Origin: Bradyrhizobium sp. AZCC 1719
Lineage (GTDB): Bacteria; Pseudomonadota; Alphaproteobacteria; Rhizobiales; Xanthobacteraceae
Assembly: GCF_036924525.1 (NCBI RefSeq)
Contig: NZ_JAZHRU010000001.1
Location: 1,455,001-1,519,000, forward strand
Direction of reading: 5' to 3'
Length of the DNA: 64,000 nucleotides
Part shown: positions 26,802 to 35,814 of the stretch, one piece after another
How positions within the stretch are numbered: the stretch's first letter is position 1
How the letters are laid out: each line of letters opens with the position of its first letter
Notes under the pieces: generated by a model
Databases searched by the model: none
What the model saw: only the letters and a program-made list of their open reading frames with translations
Told to the model about the DNA's origin: nothing
Program-made: the position numbers and the translations under genes

Positions 26802-27626
26802 TTATCGGTCGGTCCATTCGATTGCGGCGCGGTCCTGCAACGAAAACAGCGGTCCATCGTAAAGGAACGAGCATTGGTGAATCACCACCTGCCCGGCGCT
26901 GACGGTCACGTGCGAATAGTCCGGCAGTTCGTGCGACCCGGGAATGTGATCCGCCGTATCGAGGTCGAACGCCACCTGATGGGATAGCGCGCGCTGGATG
27001 TGGAAGGGGATGCCGCGCCAGATGCCCGAGATCGGCCGGTGCAGATGGCCCATGAATAGATAGTCCGGCTTTCGCGTGCGTGCGATCACGTCCCATTCGG
27101 CCTCGGGATTGGCGAGCTTGATGTCGTCCATGTAGCGCAGCCCGGTATCGAACGGTGGATGGTGCTGAAACAGCAGAAGCGGGCGATCGGCTGGCGCCGA
27201 AGCAAGCGCGTGTTCGAGGAAGGCGAGCCGCGCCTCGCACAGCCATCCGGCATGATCAGGGGCGGCCTCGTTCAGCGTATCCAGCGTGACGATCGTGGCA
27301 GCATCGAACAAATGAATGGACTGCACAAAGCCGGATTCGTCGCGCGGCACCCCGGGGAAGAAGCGGCCAAACGGACCGCGCTTGTCGTGATTGCCCATCA
27401 AAAGGATGGTCGGCGCCTTCAGCCGCGCCAGGACCGAGGCGAGATTTTCGTAAGCGGCGTCCTCACCCCAATGGGCCAGGTCACCGGTCACGATCACGAA
27501 GGAAAGATCCGGATGATCGCGGTTGATCCGCTCGACCGCCGCGCCAAGCCGCTCGGTGGGATCCAGCCCGTAGAGCTTGCGGCCACGGGCGACGAAATGA
27601 GTGTCGGTGAGGATGACGAATTTCAT
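26802..27626 (-). CDS. metallophosphoesterase, GpdQ-like glycerophosphodiester/cyclic nucleotide phosphodiesterase
   Basis: This 274-residue class III phosphodiesterase has all metal ligands in order: the D-x-H of ILTDTHF, GDLAHWGED, GNHD, the His pair in LLLFQHHPPFDTG and GHLHR. GpdQ enzymes split glycerophosphodiesters to glycerol-3-phosphate and an alcohol. It is the last gene behind a UgpCAEB-like importer, 69 bp after the binding-protein gene, which supports cleavage of imported glycerophosphodiesters in the cytoplasm. No signal peptide is present. AGGAG precedes the ATG. Confidence 0.9.
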   Translation of the reverse strand: MKFVILTDTHFVARGRKLYGLDPTERLGAAVERINRDHPDLSFVIVTGDLAHWGEDAAYENLASVLARLKAPTILLMGNHDKRGPFGRFFPGVPRDESGFVQSIHLFDAATIVTLDTLNEAAPDHAGWLCEARLAFLEHALASAPADRPLLLFQHHPPFDTGLRYMDDIKLANPEAEWDVIARTRKPDYLFMGHLHRPISGIWRGIPFHIQRALSHQVAFDLDTADHIPGSHELPDYSHVTVSAGQVVIHQCSFLYDGPLFSLQDRAAIEWTDR

Positions 27627-27695
27627 CGAACCATGTCTCCTGTTAGCGACCGCCGCGGCGTGGAGCCGCAGCGGTTCTTGGTAAGGCAGTTGTCG

Positions 27696-28970
27696 TCAAC
27701 GCACCGAACCGACCGTCTTCGGCAGCAGCTTCTGCACGTCGCTCGTCATGTCAGCGAGCACGGCTCCCGGCTCCTTGGTGCGTGCACCGGTCACGATGGA
27801 GTTGAGATGATCCTTGATCACGTCGGTGATCTTGAGGCCGTTGTCGCCGGGGAAGGCGTACCATTTGGTCAGCAGCGCGAGCTGGCTGACCGCGGTGTAA
27901 TTGTTCGGATTCTTGACGTAGAAATCTTTCAGGTGAACGTCGTTGGCGACCTTGTTCGGCGGCATGTAGCCGGTGGTCTCCGCCATGATCGCCGCGCCCT
28001 TCGGGCCAGTCCAGAATTTCACGACCTCCCAGGCCGCGTCACGCTTGGCCTTGTCCTTGGCCAGAATCATCACGACGTTCCCGCCGGCCGGCAACCGGCC
28101 GTTCGGCGACACCACGTCCGGGAAGGTGTGGGTCTTCAGCTCGAACTTGCCGCCGATCATCTGCGTGGTCTTGTTGAGGTCGGAGGTCGAGGTGACGTGA
28201 ATGCCGGTCTTGCCGGCGGCAAAGGTCGCGCGCATCGCCGGCTGGTCGAGATTGGGCATGCCGGCTTCACTGACAAGGCGCGCCAGCGTCCTGATCGCGA
28301 ACTGGCCTTCCGGCCCGTTGAACGCCACCTTGTTTTCCTCGGCGTTCAACATGGTGCCGCCGCGCGAAAACACCGGCGCCTGCCACAGCCAGTTGCCGGT
28401 GATGTCCCAGGCGTAGGTGATACCGTTGATATCAGGACCGAGCGCCTTGATCTTCTTGGCGAGATCGATCAGCCCGTCCCACGTCTGCGGCAGATTGGCC
28501 GGATCGGCGCCGGCCTTCTTCGCCAGATCGAGATTGACGTAGACGATCGGCAGCGAAATCGCGAACGGCAGCGCATAGACCTTGCCGCTCGCCGTGCCGA
28601 TATCGAACATCGCCTGATGGAAGCCCTGCTTGTCGAAATCCTTCTCGGCCGCGATATAGCCGTCGAGTTCGGCCGGAATGTTCTTGTCCACCAGCACGCG
28701 GATACGGTTGAGACCCTGGAAGCTCACGTCGGGCATCTGGTTGGTCACCGCCTCGCGCAGCACTTTCTGGGTGCCTTCCTCGTAGGAATCATAGGGCGCA
28801 CGCAGCGTGACCTTGATGTCCGGCCGCACCTTGGCGAACTCCTCGATGATGCGCTTGTGCGTGCCTTCGAACAGTTCAGCATAGGGGTATTGAACGACGA
28901 CTTCGGTCTGCGCATGCGCGAGGCCGGCGGCGAGCGAAAGGGCGGCTGCGGCAATCCATGTTCTGAACAT
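27696..28970 (-). CDS. ugpB: ABC transporter substrate-binding protein (UgpB-like)
   Basis: This 424-residue periplasmic binding protein of the carbohydrate/glycerol-phosphate class has a signal peptide to about residue 20 (LAAGLAHA). Marks are YVNLDLAKKAGADPANLPQT with PQTWDGLIDLAKK and the C-terminal WEVVKFWTGPKGAAIMAETT with TGYMPPN. GGAG lies seven bases before the ATG. Position in a ugpCAEB order and the adjacent phosphodiesterase favour glycerol-3-phosphate or its diesters as ligand over a sugar. Confidence 0.85.
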   Translation of the reverse strand: MFRTWIAAAALSLAAGLAHAQTEVVVQYPYAELFEGTHKRIIEEFAKVRPDIKVTLRAPYDSYEEGTQKVLREAVTNQMPDVSFQGLNRIRVLVDKNIPAELDGYIAAEKDFDKQGFHQAMFDIGTASGKVYALPFAISLPIVYVNLDLAKKAGADPANLPQTWDGLIDLAKKIKALGPDINGITYAWDITGNWLWQAPVFSRGGTMLNAEENKVAFNGPEGQFAIRTLARLVSEAGMPNLDQPAMRATFAAGKTGIHVTSTSDLNKTTQMIGGKFELKTHTFPDVVSPNGRLPAGGNVVMILAKDKAKRDAAWEVVKFWTGPKGAAIMAETTGYMPPNKVANDVHLKDFYVKNPNNYTAVSQLALLTKWYAFPGDNGLKITDVIKDHLNSIVTGARTKEPGAVLADMTSDVQKLLPKTVGSVR

Positions 28971-28999
28971 TGTCGTCTCCTGAGGTTTGAAAAACTCGG

Positions 29000-29836
29000 T
29001 TACTTGATGCCGGTGAGCGTGATGCCTTCGATGAAGCGTCGCTGGGCGAACAGAAAGGCGATGACGAGCGGGGCGATGATGACCATCGCCGCTGCCATCA
29101 GAGGGCCGTAGTTGGTTCCGGCCTCATTGTTGCGAAAGTGCGCGACCGCAAGCGGCGGCGTCTGCAAATGCTCGCTGTTCAGCACGATCAGCGGCCAGAA
29201 ATAGTCGTTCCAGTGCGCGACCACCGAGAAGATGCCGAACGCGGTCACCGCCGGAATCGCGGTCGGAAGCATCACGCGCCAGACGATGCCGAACTCGGAA
29301 ATCCCGTCCATTCGCGCGGCGTCGATCAGGTCGTCGGGCACGGTCTTGAAAAATTGGCGCATCAGGAAAATGCCGAACACCGAGATCGTGAACGGCAGCA
29401 CCAGCGCCGCATAACTGTCGAGAACACCCAGTTTATGCAGCAGCAGGAACACCGGGATCGCGGTCGCCTGCGGCGGAATAAGGATGCAGAACACGACGAG
29501 CGCAAACAGCACGTCACGGCCGAGAAAGCGCAATTTGGCGAGGGCGTAGGCGGCAGGTAGGGCAACCAGCACCTGAAGGCCGAAGATCGCGGTCGTGACG
29601 ATCAAGCCGTTGAGCAGATAGCGCCATAGATCGGCCTTGGAGAAAGCGATCAGCAGATTGTCCCACAGCGCGAAGTGGTAGGGGATCAGGTGCAGATCGG
29701 ATGAAAAAATCTCGGTTTGAGGTTTTGACGCGGTCGACAGCATCCAGATGAACGGCGTCAGCATCACCAGCGCTCCCGCCAGCAGCACGATGTGCCGGAT
29801 CGCAGACCACAGCAGCATGCGGGCCCGCGGCGTCAT
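29000..29836 (-). CDS. ugpE: ABC transporter permease (UgpE-like)
   Basis: This 278-residue permease has six transmembrane helices. The EAA loop is DDLIDAARMDGISEFGIVWR before VMLPTAIPAVTAF. The ATG at 29836 overlaps the ugpA stop as ATGA, which indicates coupling; a longer upstream frame is a shadow of ugpA. It pairs with UgpA to form the channel. Confidence 0.92.
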   Translation of the reverse strand: MTPRARMLLWSAIRHIVLLAGALVMLTPFIWMLSTASKPQTEIFSSDLHLIPYHFALWDNLLIAFSKADLWRYLLNGLIVTTAIFGLQVLVALPAAYALAKLRFLGRDVLFALVVFCILIPPQATAIPVFLLLHKLGVLDSYAALVLPFTISVFGIFLMRQFFKTVPDDLIDAARMDGISEFGIVWRVMLPTAIPAVTAFGIFSVVAHWNDYFWPLIVLNSEHLQTPPLAVAHFRNNEAGTNYGPLMAAAMVIIAPLVIAFLFAQRRFIEGITLTGIK

Positions 29837-30747
29837 GCGTAGTGCACTTCGCGATTGCCGAGGGCCGATTTGAGCAGGGTGAGCAGCAGCACGAAGGCCA
29901 GGAACACGACGGTAACGGCCGCCCCGTAACCGGAGCGGAAGAACTCGAACCCTTCGGTATACATCGTGTAGATCAGCACTTCCGACGATTTCGAGGGGCC
30001 GCCCTTGGTCAGGACCTGAACGGTGTCGAACACCTGGAACGAGCGGATTGCCGAGATCGCCACCACGAACAGGGTGACCGGCCCGAGCATCGGCCACGTC
30101 ACCAGGCGGAAACGCGACCACGCGCCTTCGGCGCCGTCGATCTCGGCTGCGTCGTAGAGATGCTTCGGGACCGAGACGAGGCCGGCGAGAAACAGCACCA
30201 TGTTGAAGCCTGTGGCCTGCCAGATGCCGATCACGCACAGCGAATAAAGCGCGGTGCCGCGATCCTGCAGCCAGCTCTGGCCCTGCAGGCCGGCGGCGCG
30301 CAAAAGTCCATTCACCAGGCCGAACTGCGGGTGCAACATGAATTCCCAGACGATCGCCATCGCAATCAACGTCGCCATGACAGGAAGGAAGTAGACGGTG
30401 CAATACCAGCTCTTGAGCCCGGCGCCGCTCTGGATCAGGAGCGCAACGCCGAGCCCGAGCGCCACCGCGCCGGGCACGACGATCGCGACATAGGTCAGCG
30501 TGTTCTTCAGCGAAATCCAGAACACGCGGTCGGCGAACATCTCCCGGTAATTCGAGAGGCCGATCCAGGAGAAGGCCGGCGCGCCGAGCTGATAGTCGGT
30601 AAACGAGAGCGCGATCACGCCGGCGAGCGGGCCGATCAGCATCAGCAGCATCAGCACGAAGGCCGGCGCGGCCAGCGCATAGGCTGCCTGCGATCGCCCT
30701 GTCCGGCGGAAACTGGCAAGCACCCGCGCAGGGACGCGTGGCACCAT
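29833..30747 (-). CDS. ugpA: ABC transporter permease (UgpA-like)
   Basis: This 304-residue permease has six helices. The EAA loop is KHLYDAAEIDGAEGAWSRFR, and the helix-rich end is LLKSALGNREVHYA. The ATG at 30747 is chosen because AGGGAG lies at the right distance; a TTG at 30783 would overlap the end of ugpC and lengthen the protein by 12 residues. It is the second gene of the operon. Confidence 0.9.
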   Translation of the reverse strand: MVPRVPARVLASFRRTGRSQAAYALAAPAFVLMLLMLIGPLAGVIALSFTDYQLGAPAFSWIGLSNYREMFADRVFWISLKNTLTYVAIVVPGAVALGLGVALLIQSGAGLKSWYCTVYFLPVMATLIAMAIVWEFMLHPQFGLVNGLLRAAGLQGQSWLQDRGTALYSLCVIGIWQATGFNMVLFLAGLVSVPKHLYDAAEIDGAEGAWSRFRLVTWPMLGPVTLFVVAISAIRSFQVFDTVQVLTKGGPSKSSEVLIYTMYTEGFEFFRSGYGAAVTVVFLAFVLLLTLLKSALGNREVHYA

Positions 30748-30775
30748 CGCCACTCCCTGTAGCGCGGTGGTGGCG

Positions 30776-31933
30776 TCAGACAACGGCCATCTCCCGTGGC
30801 CGCTCGACGCGCGACGGGACGGAGGTCACGATGCGCTTACCATCAGCGTCGAAGGCGCGAACCGCTTCCGACGCAAAGCCGTAGCCGACTGTGGCACCGA
30901 TCGCCGGCAACTGGCTGGGGTCGTTGACGCGCGCTACCACGGGCGCGTCCGTGCCCGCGCTGCCGATATGGACGAAGGCTTCCGACCCCAGATTTTCCAG
31001 ATGCACGACCGTGCCGGAAAGCAATCCGTGCGAAGCCAGTTCGATCCGCTCCGGCCGGACGCAGACGCGACACTCTCCTTCCGGCGCCGGTGTTGACATA
31101 TGGAGAACATGCCCGAGCATCTCTAGCCGGCCATCGCTGCGGATACGACCGGGAAATGCGTTTATCTTCGGCGTGCCGACGAATTCGGCGACGCGGATAT
31201 CGCAGGGGTCGTCGTAGACGGCGGCGGGCGTGCCGACCTGAATGAGCTCGCCGCCGATCATGACGGCAATCCGGCCCGACATGGTCATGGCTTCGGCCTG
31301 GTCGTGGGTGACGTAGATGAAGGTCGTCTTGAGCTGGCGGTGCAACTGGGCGATCTCGGCGCGCATGTGCACGCGAAGCTTGGCGTCGAGATTGGATAGC
31401 GGCTCGTCGAACAGAAACGCGCGCGGTTGACGCACGATGGCGCGGCCGACGGCAACGCGCTGGCGCTGCCCGCCGGACAATTGCCCGGGCTTGCGCTTCA
31501 GCAGCGGCGAAATTTCGAGCTGCTCGGCCACCCTTTCGACATCGTCGCGGATGACGCGTTCGGCCCGGCGGCGGCTCGGCATCAGCCGGCCCACGAACGG
31601 CGCCCGCTCCAGCGCAGACAGGCGCTTCATCCGCAGCGGCACGGCGATATTGTCAAACACGCTCAGGTGCGGATAAAGCGCGTAGGACTGGAACACCATT
31701 GCCAGATTGCGCGCGCTCGGCCTGACGCCGTCGGCACTGGCACCGTCAATCCGGACTTCGCCCGAGGATTGCGGTTCGAGACCGGCGATGACGCGCAGAA
31801 GCGTGGATTTGCCGCACCCCGACGGACCGACGAGGGAGATGAACTCCCCGTCGTGAATCGTGAGATCGACGCCTTTCAGAACTTCGGCGCCGTCAAAGGC
31901 CTTGCGAAGCGCCCGAATCTCGATCTCGGCCAT
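30776..31933 (-). CDS. ugpC: ABC transporter ATP-binding protein (UgpC/MalK-like)
   Basis: This 385-residue ATPase has Walker A GPSGCGKST, Q-loop VFQSYALYPHLSV, signature LSGGQRQRVAVGRA, Walker B AFLFDEPLSNLDA and the H-loop in YVTHDQAEAM. The C-terminal third is the TOBE/OB regulatory region of the MalK/UgpC branch (VCVRPERIELA). A 20-residue basic insert (around SALERAPFVGRLMPSRRRAE) lies before the signature. It is the first gene of the ugpC-A-E-B-phosphodiesterase operon. Confidence 0.93.
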   Translation of the reverse strand: MAEIEIRALRKAFDGAEVLKGVDLTIHDGEFISLVGPSGCGKSTLLRVIAGLEPQSSGEVRIDGASADGVRPSARNLAMVFQSYALYPHLSVFDNIAVPLRMKRLSALERAPFVGRLMPSRRRAERVIRDDVERVAEQLEISPLLKRKPGQLSGGQRQRVAVGRAIVRQPRAFLFDEPLSNLDAKLRVHMRAEIAQLHRQLKTTFIYVTHDQAEAMTMSGRIAVMIGGELIQVGTPAAVYDDPCDIRVAEFVGTPKINAFPGRIRSDGRLEMLGHVLHMSTPAPEGECRVCVRPERIELASHGLLSGTVVHLENLGSEAFVHIGSAGTDAPVVARVNDPSQLPAIGATVGYGFASEAVRAFDADGKRIVTSVPSRVERPREMAVV

Positions 31934-32082
31934 TTCAATCCGGTATCCGTGGCTGCGGTACCGGATGTCCTAAATGGCTTGTTTGACAGTTATATCACAA
32001 TGGAACGAACCGCCGGGCTTGGCCCCAGCTTTCCCACCGCTCGCCTTCGGGGAACATGGCTGATGCACAGGCGGAGCTCCGC

Positions 32083-32445
32083 CTACACCTTCACCAGGCT
32101 CTCGAATCCGCCATAGATCATCCGCTTGCCGTCGAACGGCGGCTTCGATTTCGGATCCATCATTTCGCTGAGCCGCGGGTCCGCCATCACCTTGGCGTTG
32201 ATCTTGTCGCGCTGGGCGCGCGACTTGTAGGTGATCCAGGCGAACACGACGGTCTCGCCCGGCTTGAGCTTCACGGCGCGCGGGAATGAGGTGAACTTGC
32301 CGACCTTTACGTCGTCAGCAACCCATTCGCGATAGTCGAGCGCGCCATATTCGCGCCAGATCTTGCCGGCCTTCTTCGACAGGCGGGAGTAGGCTTCGAG
32401 ATTTTTCTTCGGCACGGCGACGATGAAGCCATCGACGTAAGGCAT
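32083..32445 (-). CDS. DUF1428 domain-containing protein
   Basis: This is a 120-residue YbaA-like protein of the dimeric alpha/beta barrel fold (MPYVDGFIVAVPKKNLEAYS, then GETVVFAWITYKSRAQRDKI, ending MIYGGFESLVKV). Function is unknown; such genes often travel with SRPBCC and DUF899 genes, as here. The ATG at 32445 has GGAGAG upstream; the longer frame starts inside a repeat. Confidence 0.9.
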   Translation of the reverse strand: MPYVDGFIVAVPKKNLEAYSRLSKKAGKIWREYGALDYREWVADDVKVGKFTSFPRAVKLKPGETVVFAWITYKSRAQRDKINAKVMADPRLSEMMDPKSKPPFDGKRMIYGGFESLVKV

Positions 32446-32475
32446 TGCATTACTCTCCGGTATTTCTGTCGATAC

Positions 32476-32613
32476 GACGCCATCTCGGGGAGATGCGCAG
32501 CATCGAACTGTGGTGCGCAACTGCGCACCTGAGAATATCGAGATTCCCCGATGTGCAATTGCACATCTGAGGTCTGGTGCTTGCGCACCATCCCGGAATG
32601 ACGACTGGGAATG
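32476..32613. repeat. dispersed rhizobial palindromic repeat (long, partly degenerate copy)
   Basis: A chain of small inverted repeats (GGTGCGCAACTGCGCACC, GATGTGCAATTGCACATC, GGTGCTTGCGCACC) ends CCCGGAATGACG. This is a familiar Bradyrhizobium/Rhodopseudomonas intergenic element. It separates the DUF899 stop from the DUF1428 start within one operon, so it may also thin out transcription there. Confidence 0.8.
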
Positions 32614-32628
32614 TGGGGTTAGCGACGA

Positions 32629-33366
32629 CTAACCATGACAACAAGATGCCTGAACCTGCGACGGCTGGTATTGGTCACGTAGTCGCACCCAGTCCATCGG
32701 ATACGGCAGGCCTTCCTCGTGACGTCCAAGCGGAGTGAGGTCGAGATAGTGATAGGCGGCGTTCATCATGTCGAGGCCGCGCGAGAAACAGGAATAGGTG
32801 TGGAAGACGGTCCCGGCCTCGTCGCGGTAGAACACGCTGATGCCTGGCGCCTCTTCGCCGCCGAAGGGCGTGGTGCCGAAATTATAGAGCGTGGCGCCCG
32901 ACTTGAGCTGCTCTGGCGTAAACGAGACGCCGAAATCGTAATTGAACTCATTTGCACCCGACGACAGCCAATCGAAGGTCCAGCCCATCCGCTGCTTGAA
33001 TGCGGTAAGCTTTTGCAGCGACGCGCGCGAGATCGCGACCATCGTGGTGTCGCGGGCGGCCAGATGCGGGATCATGCGCTCGAACCCGTCGGCCCAGAAC
33101 GAGCAGCTCTTGCAGGCCTCGTTCCAGTCGGGCGCGAACATCAGATGCTGCACCACGAGCTGGCTGCGTCCCTTGAAGAGGTCGCCGAGCGACACCTTGC
33201 CGTTAGGCCCTTCGAACACGTAATCCTTATCGACCTTGACCCATGGCAGCGCGCGACGCTCCTCGTTCAAGCGCTCGCGCGCTTTGGTGTATTCCTTCTC
33301 ATGCGCAAGGTGAGCCTTGCGCGCGGCGACCCATTCCTCGCGGGAGACGATGGGGTGCGGCTGCAT
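32629..33366 (-). CDS. DUF899 family thioredoxin-like protein
   Basis: This is a 245-residue protein covering the DUF899 (AhpC/thioredoxin-like) family. It contains VQHLMFAPDWNEACKSCSFW, with a C-x-x-C-type pair at the place of a redox site, and GTVFHTYSCFSRGLDMMNAA. AAAGGAG precedes the ATG. It lies in an operon behind the ArsR and SRPBCC genes. Confidence 0.9.
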   Translation of the reverse strand: MQPHPIVSREEWVAARKAHLAHEKEYTKARERLNEERRALPWVKVDKDYVFEGPNGKVSLGDLFKGRSQLVVQHLMFAPDWNEACKSCSFWADGFERMIPHLAARDTTMVAISRASLQKLTAFKQRMGWTFDWLSSGANEFNYDFGVSFTPEQLKSGATLYNFGTTPFGGEEAPGISVFYRDEAGTVFHTYSCFSRGLDMMNAAYHYLDLTPLGRHEEGLPYPMDWVRLRDQYQPSQVQASCCHG

Positions 33367-33381
33367 GGGCGGCTCCTTTGT

Positions 33382-33864
33382 TCAGGTCAGGTAGCTTTCG
33401 AGCTTGCCAAGAAGCTCCGTCCAGCCGCGCTGGTGACTGTCGCGCGCTTTCTCATCGACGAACTGCGCGTGGTTGAAGACGAGCAGCGAACCGCTTCCTT
33501 CCGGCCTGATCGAAATGGTCACCAGCGATTCCCGCTCCGGCGTCGAATGCCATGCCCAGCTAAACACCAACCGCTCGTTCGGAACGACCTCGCGATAGAC
33601 GCCACCGACCTCGTTATAGTCGCCATTGGCGCGGAAGCTGATGCGGTAGCGCCCGCCGACGCGCAGATCGATGTCGGCCTTGACCGAGCCCTCCTCGACG
33701 GAGGTCGGCCCGAACCATTGCACTAGCTTTTGCGGGTCGGCCCACGCGGCGTAGACTTTTTCGGGCGCCGCGCTGAACCGGCGCGTGAGCGTGAGGCTGG
33801 GGCGCGCGGCGAGTTCGGCGTCGCGGGCAGTATCGTGCTTGGCAAGGCTTGACTGGGTGGCCAT
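33382..33864 (-). CDS. SRPBCC/AHSA1 domain-containing protein
   Basis: This is a 160-residue START-like protein of the AHSA1 branch: LTLTRRFSAAPEKVYAAWAD, QKLVQWFGPTSV, VVPNERLVFSWAWH and the C-terminal RGWTELLGKLESYLT. GGAGG precedes the ATG at 33864. The gene begins inside the coding region of the ArsR gene and overlaps it by 142 bp in another frame. ArsR-SRPBCC pairs are common, and the regulator usually controls the pair. Confidence 0.9.
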   Translation of the reverse strand: MATQSSLAKHDTARDAELAARPSLTLTRRFSAAPEKVYAAWADPQKLVQWFGPTSVEEGSVKADIDLRVGGRYRISFRANGDYNEVGGVYREVVPNERLVFSWAWHSTPERESLVTISIRPEGSGSLLVFNHAQFVDEKARDSHQRGWTELLGKLESYLT

Positions 33865-34193
33865 GGGTCTTCCTCCACAAAAGCGGCAAGGCGGTCGAGC
33901 GCGTCGGACCAGAAGCGCCGGTAGCGGTTGAGCCAGTCCATCGCCTGCTCCATCGGCTGGGCGGTCAACCGGCACGCGACCGTACGGCCGGTCTTTTCGC
34001 GCGCGATCAGTCCGGCATCGGACAGCACATCGAGATGCTTGATGATCGCGGGCAGCGACATCGAAAATGGCTTCGCCAGTTCGCTGACCGACAGGCTGTC
34101 TCGATCGCCGAGCCGCGCCAGCAGCGCGCGCCGGGTTGGGTCGGACAGTGCGGCAAAGGTGCGGTCCAGAACGTCTTCCTGATACTTAACCAT
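33723..34193 (-). CDS. ArsR family winged-helix regulator
   Basis: This is a 156-residue regulator. The DNA-binding part is DRTFAALSDPTRRALLARLG, then LSVSELAKPFSMSLPAIIKH and AGLIAREKTGRTVACRL. There is no Cys-rich metal box, as in the SRPBCC-linked subgroup. The last 45 residues (Pro/Ser/Arg-rich) run over the start of the SRPBCC gene and look like an out-of-frame extension. ATG at 34193; start codons upstream are possible. Confidence 0.88.
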   Translation of the reverse strand: MVKYQEDVLDRTFAALSDPTRRALLARLGDRDSLSVSELAKPFSMSLPAIIKHLDVLSDAGLIAREKTGRTVACRLTAQPMEQAMDWLNRYRRFWSDALDRLAAFVEEDPWPPSQALPSTILPATPNSPRAPASRSRAGSARRPKKSTPRGPTRKS

Positions 34194-34349
34194 AAGGTTC
34201 AGTATAGACGCAAACGAAACGCCGTCAAGCCGGCGCATGCATCACGAAGTCGGGAGTGGCGGAAGAGAGAGACACCGATGGCCGGATCGTTCAGCGCGAA
34301 CAGCGCTCTCGCCCGGCCATCATGCGGGAGGATTGCAAGGAGCGATCAA

Positions 34350-34604
34350 TCAATAATCCCGATAAACCCGCATCCGCCGCTGCTGTCCGTAGGCGAAGCG
34401 CGGATTGACGTTGCAGTAGAGCGCACGCCCCGATGCCGATGCCATGCACTGGCCGTAGGTAGCATACGAGCAATCGCCGGGAACGCCGATGCCCCGGCCC
34501 TGGAGGCAGTAGGGATAGTCATACGCCGCCGCGGGTGAACTGCCCGCGACGGTGGCGACCGTCGCCACCGTCAGCGCCAATGTCGCTAATATTGTACTGC
34601 GCAT
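34350..34604 (-). CDS. DUF3551 small secreted protein
   Basis: This is an 84-residue exported protein with a signal peptide to about residue 27. The mature core (DYPYCLQGRGIGVPGDCSYA, then YGQCMASASGRALYCNVNP) has four Cys likely to form disulfides. DUF3551 proteins occur in many copies in Bradyrhizobium, and their role is unknown. GAAGGAG precedes the ATG. Confidence 0.88.
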   Translation of the reverse strand: MRSTILATLALTVATVATVAGSSPAAAYDYPYCLQGRGIGVPGDCSYATYGQCMASASGRALYCNVNPRFAYGQQRRMRVYRDY

Positions 34605-34686
34605 CTTCGATCTCCTTCACATGAGGCAAGCCGCGTCGGCCTTTGCCATAAAACACCGCGGCTGTGCCTATGTTCCGTGACGAAGA

Positions 34687-35664
34687 TCACTGCACCTTTT
34701 CGACCTTGGCTTCCTCGATCACCTTCTTCCACTTTTCGGTTTCGGCCACGATCATCTTGCCGAACGCCTCCGGCGGCCCGATCAGCGGCTCGCCGCCAAG
34801 CTCGGTCAGGCGGGCCTTGATCGCCGGCTCGGCGAGGATCTCGTTGATCTCCTTGTTCAGCTTGGCGATGACTTCCTTCGGCGTGTTCTTCGGTGCACCC
34901 ACGCCGAACAGCGCGCTCGCCTCATAGCCCGGGATGGTATCGGCAAGCACCGGCACATCAGGCAGCAGCGGCGACTTTGTCGTGCTGGTGACGGCCAGCG
35001 CCCGCACCGAGCCGGCACGAACATGCTGGAGGATGGAAGGCATGTTGTCGAAAATCAACTGGACCTGGCCACCGAGCAGATCGGTGATCGCGGGCGCCGC
35101 ACCGCGATAGGGCACGTGCTGCATCTTGGCGCCGGACATCGCCATGAACATTTCGCCCGATAGATGCACGGACGTGCCGTTGCCGGACGAGGCCAGGTTC
35201 ACCTTGCCGGGATTGGCCTTCACGTAGGCGATGAACTCGGCGGCCGTCTTGGCCGGCACGTCCTTGTTGACCGTCATCACGTTCGGCACGCGATTGAACG
35301 CCGCGATCGGCGCAAGATCGCGGACCAAGTTGAACTTCAAATTGGCGTAGAGCGTGGCGTTGATGTAGTTCGCGGGATTGACCAGCAGCAATGTATAGCC
35401 GTCCGGCTCGGCGTTGATGACGGATTCGGTCGCGATATTGTTGCCGGCACCGGGCTTGTTCTCGATCACGAATTGCTGGCCGAGCCGCTCGGAGAGCCGC
35501 TGGCCGATCAGCCGCGCAATGATGTCGGTCGCGCCGCCCGGCGGATATCCGACGACCCATTTCACCGGCCGGGTCGGATAATCCGCCGCCGAAACGCTGC
35601 CGATCGAAGCGGCAGTGGAAAGGCCGATGACGGCCAGGCAAATCGCGGTACGGCGTGAAATCAT
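34687..35664 (-). CDS. tripartite tricarboxylate transporter substrate-binding protein (Bug family)
   Basis: This 325-residue periplasmic receptor has a signal peptide ending SVSA. The Bug hallmarks are VVGYPPGGATDIIARLIGQR, VIENKPGAGNNIATESV and HVPYRGAAPAITDLLGGQVQ. AAGGAG precedes the ATG. No tctAB membrane genes are near, so it is an orphan receptor, as is usual for this large family. Confidence 0.92.
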   Translation of the reverse strand: MISRRTAICLAVIGLSTAASIGSVSAADYPTRPVKWVVGYPPGGATDIIARLIGQRLSERLGQQFVIENKPGAGNNIATESVINAEPDGYTLLLVNPANYINATLYANLKFNLVRDLAPIAAFNRVPNVMTVNKDVPAKTAAEFIAYVKANPGKVNLASSGNGTSVHLSGEMFMAMSGAKMQHVPYRGAAPAITDLLGGQVQLIFDNMPSILQHVRAGSVRALAVTSTTKSPLLPDVPVLADTIPGYEASALFGVGAPKNTPKEVIAKLNKEINEILAEPAIKARLTELGGEPLIGPPEAFGKMIVAETEKWKKVIEEAKVEKVQ

Positions 35665-35814
35665 AAAACTTCTCCTTGGAGGCCGGGGTTCAGGCCCGGT
35701 CCGTTTCTATTGAGGCGCGGTTCTATTGAACCGAACGCGGCGCGCGTTGTAACAAACAAACCCGGGTGCGGCCAGTGGGGCGCAGCGTCTCCGACCGCGA
35801 CGAAAGGATAAGGC

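Noticed and set aside
31934..32040. Pho box upstream of the ugp-like operon
   Set aside because: Only one half-like CTGTCA is visible on the minus strand; the second direct copy at 11-bp spacing is absent.
32462..32620. Possible CRISPR-like spacing of short palindromes
   Set aside because: The units differ in sequence and spacing and form one known type of composite intergenic repeat; there are no repeated units with unique spacers and no cas genes.
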